From Garcia nutans (Eukaryota > Streptophyta > Magnoliopsida > Malpighiales > Euphorbiaceae), in NCBI GenBank assembly GCA_947685225.1, contig CANTUV010000003.1:3852001-3916000 (forward strand): a stretch of DNA of 64,000 bases. The letters run 5' to 3'. This document shows, in pieces, positions 55,956 to 64,000 of this stretch (its first letter is position 1; each line of letters opens with the position of its first letter). Position numbers and translations under genes: made by a program. Under the pieces are notes generated by a model. The model ran no database searches. It had not been told where the DNA came from and was given only the letters and a program-made list of their open reading frames with translations.

Positions 55956-57781
55956 GCCTTATTCAGATCTCTGTAGTCAACACACATTCTGACCTTTCCG
56001 TCTTTCTTCGGGATCGGTACAATGTTTTCTAACCAGGAAAGGTAGACAATTGGTTCTATGAACTTATTATCCAGTTGCTTGGCAACCTCCTCTTTAATTT
56101 TCAAAGACCATTCTGGCTTCATTCTTCTCAACTTCTGCTTAACCGGCTTTGCATCTGGGTATAATGGAATCTTATGAACTGCTATGGCTGGGTCTATTCC
56201 CGTGACATCACTTGCCTTCCACATGAAGCAGTCAACATACTTTTTGATGCAACCAACAACCTGTTCTTTATTCGCACAATCATATGCAATGTATGTATGT
56301 TTATTTTCTTTACCAATTATTATCTTTTCATTTATTTCTTTTATTTTATTTATTTCATTTTTGCTAGATAATACTTGGAAAGCAAAAGACACAGGGTAAC
56401 CAAGAATTTGAAGAGTTTCATTGATAATGGCGGAGTCATTCTCTAAGATTACATTAGATTTGACATCAGGGTTTTCTGAATATGAAACTACAGAAGACTC
56501 AAAATTAGACTCTGACTTGGTGTGTGACTCAGAATTTGACTTAGTACAAGACTCGGGTTCAGGGTGTGACGCAGGACTAGATTTGACTACAGCAGCTTGT
56601 CCCTCCTCGGCATACCAATTTATCAGTGGTCCATCTGTGGTCTTGATCAGCTTTGTGAAGTCCCTTTTGTCTTCAAAATTGGTTATCATAGCAACCTCAT
56701 CAAAGAGACTAGGCTGCATGAAACCCTCCACTTGTGGGCCAATTATAAGTTCCGGCTTTTCTTCCACGGTGATGGCATGGATGGAGTGATTGGGCAAAGG
56801 GTTAGTGCTAATGTTTGGTTGCCTCCTGAGAGGAATAATGTCACCACTATCCACCAAATCCTGAATGCGGTTTTTCAAAGTCCAGCAAGCATCTGTTTTA
56901 TTCCCATTTCCTTGGTGGTATTCACAGTATTCATTGACCCTATAACTGGAGGGTAATGGGTTTGGAGGAGGCCTTGAGTCCAAAGGCTTCAAGTATTTTC
57001 CTTCCACAGCCTTTTTAAATACCAGATGAAGGGGCATCCCAAGGTCGGTATATTGCCTTCTTGGCTGATTTCTCTGCCCAAGATTGCCCACACGTAAAGG
57101 ATTCGCAGGGACAATATTGGCCACTTCATTCACCTCGCTTGAGGAAGCAGCTTGACCTTGTTTCTTATATTTTGAAGTAGCTCCCTCATCTACTATCTTA
57201 CCCAATTGTATCAAATCTTCTACCTTGGTTGCAGTCGCAATGAGCGATTTGAAAGTAGGTAGATATTGGGTTTGCAGTTGAGCTTGATATGTAGGCCTTA
57301 AATTCCTGATTATAATGTCAATTTGCTCTTGTTCTGAAGGGCGATTGATCATTTGGGCGGCCTTTGCCCTCCACCTCGTAAGGAATGAGGAGAAGGGTTC
57401 ATTGTTGTTTTGTTTGGTAGTCTCAAGCTCCCTTCTAGTGACATCCACCTCAATATTGTAGTGGTATTGAGTGTTAAATGCATTGCAGATGTCTTCCCAG
57501 GTCTTAATCTTGGCTTGGTCCAGGCTTACAAACCATTTTAGGGCAGCCCCAGTCAAGGATTATTGAAAGAGTTGAGCAAAGAGCTCATCATTTAAACCCC
57601 AAGGGCTCAAGGCCCCCACATACATCTTCAAATGGGTTTTAGGGCAAGTGGTCCCATCAAATCTGTCCATCCCAGGCATCTTAAATTTTGGAGGCAATCT
57701 AGCTTGGGGAAACAAGGATAAGGAATCCATGTCTACCACCTCTTTATGAGTTTTCATGGCAGTGATTGACCTTTCAAGCAT
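55898..57781 (-). pseudogene. Tat-like gag and truncated pol
   Basis: Minus strand. Gag domain: MDRFDGTTCPKTHLKMYVGAL, a TAA at about 57557-57559, then GAALKWFVSL, WEDICNAFNTQYHYN, FSSFLTRWRAKAAQM and IRNLRPTYQAQLQT. A knuckle-like EYCEYHQGNGNKTDAC lies near 56930. A serine-rich linker (56440-56560) follows and the frame then goes straight to the RT start: VHKIPLYPDAKPVKQKL, KKDGKVRMCVDYRDLNKACP, DDFPLPHINLLI, where it ends. The protease expected between linker and RT is absent, and RT stops before its YxDD. So this element keeps gag, a stub of RT and integrase. The frame 55898-57556 is uninterrupted for 552 codons. Confidence 0.88.
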
Positions 57782-58179
57782 TCAAGTTTCTTTTTCAGTT
57801 CATTAGTTTCATTTTTAGAGGGTGGATCCTCCAAATTGATGACAGGGGTATTGTTCTGAGCAGTCATGGGGGTACTAGTTTGCCCCACAATAGGTTCTTT
57901 CCCCAAATTTTCAGAAGTAGTGGCTGTCTTTGGTGCCCCTCCTAATTCAGCCAAGATGGCTACCCTTTGGGCAGCCAAAGCTTCATCAATTCTCTCTTGC
58001 ATCCTAGCTTCAATTTCCTTAACCTGTCCATCTAGCAAAGCCTTAATCTGTTCAATTGTAGCCATTTCAGTAATTGGAGTAGTTGGTGAAGTTGGGGTAG
58101 TAGAACTTGTGGGTGTTTGGACAGTTGGAGTTGGTGTAGCTTGTGTGGGTGAAGGCACACGGGTAGTGGATACCTGCAA
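57754..58179 (-). pseudogene. Tat-like gag N-terminal part
   Basis: On the minus strand, a Thr/Pro/Ser-rich N-terminus (TQATPTPTVQTPTSSTTPT) precedes MATIEQIKALLDGQVKEIEA and a predicted coiled coil (RMQERIDEALAAQRVAI). It continues through NLEDPPSKNETNELKKKLE, where a single-base shift near 57775 moves reading into the frame of 57560-57781. The MATIEQ start resembles the gag start at 17215. The true start could be MQVSTT at 58179 or the internal MATIEQ. Confidence 0.8.
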
Positions 58180-59073
58180 AGGTTAAGGGTAAAGGATCAG
58201 GGTAGTGTGTAAGGTAGGAAGACTCTTGGTCCACTTGTATACATCAAAAGTTTTCCCCAAAAGATTTTCCCCCAAAATAATGTTGTCATGTTGCATGAAT
58301 GCACCTCATCACATCATAATTCATTTTAATGGAATGTGGCACTATCATTGGGTACATACAACCTAAGGGAAGGTTCTATTGCTCATGAAAAATAGAGAAT
58401 TGGCTCATAATAGGGACCCTTGAGTCTTGAGTAAGATATACCTAACCACATGTGAAACAAGGAGTTTCGCGTGGGTCCAACAGTACGATTACTCATGGGC
58501 CACTCCAAAAGGATTGGAATGGTTTGCGACAACAGGGAGGACGCTTTGGCTGTCTGCCGGCATAATCAAGGAGACCTGCCGGTCAGCGCTACTTGCTATC
58601 CAGACTCAGAACTTTGAACAGAAAGAGAAGAAATTCATTTGAAAATAATTTTTTATGAAATGAAGGAAAAGGATTCCCCTATATAATGCAAGAGAAAAAG
58701 ATTCTCTGAATGTCAAGATAAATGCACAATTAGTCAAACAAGAGGTCCATTAAAGGAAAAAGATTCCTTTTGTCAATTTTCAATCCAATATCCCCAAGGA
58801 GGGGATATATATTGCTAGGGTACCCTGCAAAATGAATAAAAGTACCCTAAAGAAGGGCAAGTTAGTCAAGTGAATAATAGTCTACTAGGATCCCATAAAT
58901 TATTTTTATGGTCCCCAGAAAGTCCTTTCGTCAATTTTCAATTTCAATATCCTTAAAGAAAGGATAATCATTGCTAAGGTACCCTGCAAAATAAATAAAA
59001 AAGTACCCTAAAGAAGGGCAATTTAATCAAATAAACAATTGTAGTCCACTAAGATCCCATAAATCATTTTTAT
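58180..59073 (-). other. Tat-like leader with a tandem repeat
   Basis: Untranslated leader between PBS and gag. Two copies of a unit of about 163 bp lie at roughly 58759-58920 and 58922-59083. Both contain gtcaattttcaat, ggtaccctgcaaaat, gtaccctaaagaagggcaa and atttttatggtccccag. No gene is seen. Confidence 0.75.
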
Positions 59074-59085
59074 GGTCCCCAGTGG
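59046..59085. repeat. 40-bp near-palindrome beside the PBS
   Basis: Reads as an inverted relative of 53783-53822 (ccataaatcatttttatgg versus ccataaaaatgatttatgg) and overlaps the inner half of the PBS. Confidence 0.85.
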
Positions 59086-59093
59086 AGTCGCCA
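59074..59093 (-). promoter_or_regulatory. primer binding site, tRNA-Arg
   Basis: On the minus strand tggcgactccactggggacc begins 3 bp inside the 5' LTR. It complements the 3' end of a plant tRNA-Arg with one mismatch as I recall it. This primer is used by Tat/Ogre-type elements. Confidence 0.75.
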
Positions 59094-59096
59094 ATT

Positions 59097-60479
59097 TGTG
59101 AACCTCGGTTTTCCACCCGAAAAGGATTCGGATGAAAGTTCACTCGTTGTCGGGAGTCGCCACTCAGTTTATTTTGTTCGAAGGGAAAAACTAAGAAAAC
59201 CCTTGTTTGACTCCAATAACGTGTCCAATGTAAAGGTTTCTAATCTGCGAACCCAAGGAGGATTCGAGGACTATGTCATGCATTTGATTAATTTGCCAAT
59301 TTAGAATTGAATCCAAAAGGAACACAGAAAGGAAGAAGAATAGATTGTTAGTAAATTGTGGACTTGTTATTTGAGGTGAATCTCAAATATGCCTACATAC
59401 TCTCATTTTTTATGAGAGATCAAAGCCCATGTAGTTCGGAAAAGCCTATTTAAAGGCGATTAAAATTATGCTTCATGCATGTGTGTGTGTATGCTTCGTG
59501 CATTGTCGGGCATTTTGCCAAATTTGTGAGATTTAGCACTTAGTGCTAGGTGGTAAAATTTAAGTACTTTGTACCTAAAGGATGCAATTTAGAGGCCTTT
59601 GGCCTGCATTGCCGGGCTTTTTGCCAAAGTTGTGAGTTTTAGCACTTAGTGCAAATTTGTGAAATTTAGGTACTTTGTACCAAAATAGTGCAATTTAGGC
59701 CTTTGGCCAAAAAGATTGATTTTAATTGTGAAATTTAGGTACTTTGTACCAAAAGGATGCAATTTAAGCTCCGTGCCAAAATGTTGATTTTAATTGTGGA
59801 ATTTGGGTACTTTGTACCGAAAGAATGTGATTTAGGCTTCGTGCCAAAAAGGTTGATTGATTCACAGCTTAATGCCGAAAGATTGATTGATTAGTCCATT
59901 AGGCCCTTAGACCTAAAATGATTAGGTCTTTGACCAAGAAGAAATTAAAAAGAAGATGGAATGCTTATGACATGTTTAAATTGACAAAGAATGAATTAGG
60001 ATATTACCTTGCTTAGGATTTTCCCACTTCGAAGTTCCAGATCTCGTTTTCTTGGACCTTGAATTATGATTCTGGATTAAATTCGTCAGCATGAGGCCCG
60101 GGATTCCAAAAGCCAACCCCTTTTCTGAAAACTCAACAGCCTTATATAGGCAAAATTCGGACTGGACGGCGGTCGGACCGGGCGGCTCGCCGAAAAAAAC
60201 GGGAAGAGGACACGGACGGCGGTTGGACCGCCGGTCCCAGCGGTTCACCCCGAAACCGCACCGAAATCCGCACTTTTTCCGTTCAAACTGATTTTCTGGG
60301 AGTTGCCGACCTCCAAAAATTATTCCGAGACCATATCTGTGATCCTTGCGTCATTCCGGACGTTTCAAGTACCATGAAGACATACTTTCGGTGAATTATA
60401 TCGGGGACGTCCGGTCCGGCTCGGTTGTCTGCAGTATGAGAAAATTGGCTTCCCGAGCCTCAAAATTCGAGTGTTCACA
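59097..60479 (-). repeat. Tat-like element 5' LTR (1383 bp)
   Basis: Pairs with 52393-53774. On the minus strand a TATA-like cctatataagg lies near 60141-60151, so transcription would run leftward through the mini-palindrome field before reaching the PBS. Confidence 0.95.
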
Positions 60480-60606
60480 ATAATCTGATAAGCAATTAAC
60501 CACTTTAGCTTCCTTGAGAGAACGACCTTGGGGTGATCACCTTTGCTACAGCTACCTCGTATACTTGCGAGTGACGCTTTGTGGTAGAGTTAATTTGAGC
60601 GTAACA
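60480..60606 (+). repeat. Athila-like 3' LTR, right part
   Basis: Completes the LTR broken at 52392 and ends gagcgtaaca at 60606. ataat at 60480-60484 is the right target duplication of the Tat-like element. Confidence 0.95.
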
Positions 60607-61000
60607 CTAACCAAGCGTCCACAGGTGTCATACAATCTACTATTTTTATAGGTAATCTATTTAGCAAATAAACTGAAGTGTAGACAACTTATGCTCAAAA
60701 TGCCTTTGGCAAGTTCTTCTCAAAAAACATACATCTTGCCATTTCCATGATTGTCATGTTCTTCCTTTTTGGGACTTCATTCTGCTAAGGAGAGTAGACA
60801 ACAGATAATTGATGTTCAATTTTACAGTCTTCACAAAATTGATTAAATTGACTTGAAGACAAGAAACTAATAATTAATAAACCATGGTTTGAGCTCTTAA
60901 TTTTAAATCTTACCTGGCTAGATAGAGAGAGTTTTATTACCTTTGTAATTTTATTTAGCTTGATAATGAAAAGATTTATAATAAAAAATTACTATCAAAT
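60607..61000 (-). pseudogene. minus-strand Ty1/copia integrase, right piece
   Basis: The minus strand reads, in broken frames, FKIKSSNHG (about 60890-60915), QFNQFCEDCKIEHQLSVVYSP, RKNMTIMEMARCMFFEKNLP and VYTSVYLLNRLPIK, up to TPVDAW next to the ctaac duplication at 60607-60611. This is the copia integrase core. It continues at 44642. Stops replace tryptophan and glutamine codons. The right limit near 61000 is approximate and the 5' half of this copia is missing. Confidence 0.8.
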
Positions 61001-61265
61001 TTTCTAAAAAAATCAAACGAAACAATTTTTTTTTAGTTTAACCGAAAATATATTATATTATATGTATATATGGTATATTACAGTTATTTATTAATTTATT
61101 AAATATTTATTTGGGATCTTTACAACAAATTTAAAAAAATTAAATTTACTATGTTTTTAAAAATATTTTCAAACTTATTAGAATTTATGATTTTTTTTAC
61201 AAAAACATCGGATAGTTTATTATGAGTTTATTATTGGTTTATTATGAGTTTATTATATGTGTATT
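61001..61265. other. AT-rich noncoding spacer
   Basis: No gene is seen. It contains repeated gtttattatgagtttatt words just before the next LTR. Confidence 0.45.
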
Positions 61266-62623
61266 TGTTAGTGTATATGCCCTAGGCCATCGATTTGGAC
61301 CTTAATGTTATTCATTTTGTTATTAATAAAGAAGTTTTTATTATCATTGTTATGTTTGCATGTTATATATAATAATGATTATATCCCTGGTTTATTATTG
61401 TTATGGAGATAATAATAAATATAACTAGTGTAATATTGATTTGATAATCATAAGATGATTATAGGTATGAAGATACAAATCAATATTATGGATACATGTT
61501 AGAGAACAGTGTATTGGATAGACCCACATAGATATCACTTCATGGTTTAATGTCATAAGTGTATCTCATAATAGTTTTCATTTAATCCTTTGACTTGAGA
61601 TTGTCATAGTTTCCAACATAAGGAATATTATGTTTTGACATGATCAAACGTTATCTGTAACTAGATAATTATAAAGGTTATGCTTGAACATGATATAAAT
61701 TATGTAGAGGAAAATGAACAATCAAGATGGAATTTGTCCCTCTCTATGAGAGAGATATCTTCTGGGCCCCTCGATAAGTGTAACTGAGAAATGCATGGCC
61801 ATGCTCAAATAAGTTGATATAAGATCAATCTTATTTGTTTATCAGTTAACTTGGAGATCGAGTAATCATAAGTTTGGACAATATAAGTATGACATTTACT
61901 ATGACTTATGTTCAAACTAGATATCGTGTGACAAAGGGATTAATGCATGTACTATTTCAGGTTTTTCATTTATAATGATTCTCATGATTAATTGGGTAGT
62001 CGTAATGTCTTGCTAGAGGCCAATTATGATTTGTGCATTTCAATAGAGATTGAAATACACTACCAATTAATATGAGCCTATCGGGTCACACACATAGAAC
62101 GTAGGCTGTACTTAAATAATAATAATTATATTTAATTATTATTGTTAGTATTATTATTATTATTAGATATTAATAATAATATTGTTATAATAATTATTAT
62201 TAGATAATAATTATTAAAACGTGGGTCCATATGGGATATGGACAGTTAGGGTTTTGATAAAAAGAAGTCTTTTAAAACGGTTTTAAAAGGACTGGAGGTT
62301 TAATGATCTTATTATTCGTTTTGCAAAAGAAAACGTAAGAAGAAAAAAAAACCTAAAAAAACCCTAGTTTCGTTTTGAAAAGGTTCAGCCACTGCCGTTG
62401 GTGAGCTAGCACTCAGAACGGCATACGTTTGTGTGGATTTCGTTAGAGGGTGTTCGTCTTCAGAAGGCAGCATCTGTTAATCATTTTTGAAGCTACACAA
62501 AAAGGTTAGTTTCGAATCTCTTTTATCGAACTGAATGGATCACATGGATCCTGTGAGTAAATCGAAAGAATTTTTGTTTTTCCGCTGCGGCAAGGGTTGC
62601 AGATTCTTAACGATTTACTAACA
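61266..62623 (+). repeat. 5' LTR of a further element (1358 bp)
   Basis: Starts tgttagtgtatatgcc and ends gatttactaaca, so the ends are inverted TGTTAGT...ACTAACA, and a tRNA-iMet site follows. 62118-62215 is an AAT-rich run. No second LTR lies within the window. Confidence 0.85.
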
Positions 62624-62624
62624 G

Positions 62625-62637
62625 TGGTATCAGAGCC
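62625..62637 (+). promoter_or_regulatory. primer binding site, tRNA-iMet
   Basis: tggtatcagagcc lies one base after the LTR end. Confidence 0.9.
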
Positions 62638-64000
62638 TCTTGTTGATTCCATTTAATTCGAAATATACCATGTTGATGTGTTGATATGATCTATTGTTTT
62701 TCGAATGGCATGATTAAATTCGTTTTATCATTTGATGATGATTCGAATCTGTTATATGAGATATAACATAAATTGTTGTTGATATATGATGTCAAAGATG
62801 ACCAATTGTATAAGATACAATTCTGTGAAATCAAATTGGGGTTGGTATACGATCTATTATGGTTTCGAATTAGGGTTAATATGATTAATTCAATTCGTTT
62901 ATTCATATTGAATGTATACATAGATTTCGATTTTGATTAATATGATTATTGAGTAAATCGTTTCTAAGGTTTCTGGTAATTGATCAAATTGTTGATATAT
63001 GATGTCAAACCGCCGTATGTTCGCGCCCTATAGTTCGTTACCGCGACATTAAGAATGTCAATATATTTGTTTCTATTTAACATGTTAGTGATGAATATGT
63101 TATGTTTGTTTGATGTCTTGGCATGGTGCATAGCATGGCCTTATGACCTATGTGATTGGTTTATTTATATCTTAATTTTTTATAAATACGGCCTGCGTGT
63201 CGTTTATTTTTGTAACTTTATAATTACTAGTTTAGTAGTTAGTTTTTATTATTAATGTAATAATGAAGACTCAAGCTTGGAGAAGAAGATGAAAATTCCA
63301 TGGAGATGAAGTTGCCTTTCAAGATATGAAGAAATGTACTATTGCAAATGTTGTAATAGATAGGTTTTCTTTTCACCTAGGGTTGCCTATATGATCTTCA
63401 TTTGGTCTCATGAAGATCATATCTAGTTTGGCCATGCTATGTCACGTTTATTTTTATCAAATATGTATGAGATGCCATGTTTGATAGTTTATGTATGCAT
63501 ATAGGATATGATATATAAATGTCAATTTTAACATGTTTTCAAAAAAAAATTAAATGGAATGAACCCTCACTATTAATCTAAGTTTTAATGCCATCCATGT
63601 CTTAAACACTTATCAAGGCTAAGATCACCTAAATGTAGATTTTGCCAAAGCAAAGTACTTTAGGTTATCCTAGCAAGATATGATGAGTAATGGTGCTGCT
63701 CATGCGTTTAAAATTGGTTAGACTTAATTAGGCTATCAAAATGGTTTTGGGCCTAAGGCATTAGATGGGGTATAACATGCTATGACATATGATGTCATGA
63801 TCCCATATTATCTAAGAGTTACATCTGATGTAATTGGTAATGGGTTACCTACCATAATAACTTGATTTTAAGTGTCATGCCAAAGCTGACTTAATATTAA
63901 GTAAAATTGGATCTTAGCCCACTAAAATGTCATTGTGATGATTGAGGGTTATATTTTAGTGGGAGTTTAATTACTTATCACCTTTTATTAATTAAAATTT
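62638..64000 (+). other. noncoding leader of the element starting at 61266
   Basis: At least 1.36 kb after the PBS without a recognisable gag. ttgttgatatatgatgtcaa occurs at about 62774 and 62989. The sequence runs off the window. It may be a long leader or a large derivative without genes. Confidence 0.6.

Noticed and set aside
57866..58186. Plus-strand frame of 106 codons
   Set aside because: It is antisense to the Tat-like gag N-terminus and mirrors its Thr/Pro-rich codons.

Overview
This window looks like nuclear DNA of a eudicot plant. It is very AT-rich and contains plant Ty3/gypsy and Ty1/copia retrotransposons, RTE-type LINE pieces, small inverted-repeat DNA elements, a plant-type pentatricopeptide (PPR) gene with three exons, and a CC-NB-ARC-LRR disease-resistance gene. 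Plant primer-binding sites complementary to tRNA-iMet, tRNA-Asp and tRNA-Arg are visible. The genus cannot be told from the sequence. No cellular gene in the window is intact: the PPR and NLR genes are both pseudogenes. I found no rRNA, tRNA or CRISPR feature.

Layout. 1-2045 is repeat-derived noncoding DNA. 2050-17215 is a nest of transposons: a decayed minus-strand gypsy element (4244-5636 and 14196-17215) is split by a minus-strand LTR remnant with a 5-bp target duplication. That remnant holds a plus-strand long LTR, which holds a Mutator-like inverted-repeat element sitting in a TAA microsatellite, which holds a 5'-truncated RTE LINE with an 18-bp target duplication. 20239-23388 is the PPR pseudogene with a Tourist-like MITE in its first intron. 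24351-27156 is a tandem duplication of about 1.19 kb whose second copy received another LINE fragment. 29346-32748 is the NLR pseudogene. 33577-38388 is a complete but mutated copia element that landed in a second copy of the PPR 3' flank. 39600-42287 holds copia gag remnants and other repeat pieces.

42288-61000 is a second nest. A minus-strand copia element is split in its integrase by a plus-strand Athila-like gypsy element (44643-60606, TSD ctaac). The 3' LTR of that element is split by a minus-strand Tat-like gypsy element (52393-60479, TSD ataat). Both gypsy elements have lost reverse transcriptase and RNase H by internal deletion but keep gag and parts of integrase, so both look like non-autonomous derivatives. 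Their LTR pairs are nearly identical (by eye about 1.5% and 1.0% different), which agrees with the nesting order. 61266-64000 is the 5' LTR and long noncoding leader of another element that runs off the window.

The most interesting structures are noncoding ones: repeated perfect hairpins in the U3 of the Athila-like LTR, a field of miniature palindromes in the transcribed part of the Tat-like LTR, a 40-bp near-palindrome placed next to both the PBS and the PPT of the Tat-like element, and a protease-integrase fusion. I see no evidence for a new enzymatic or defence system.
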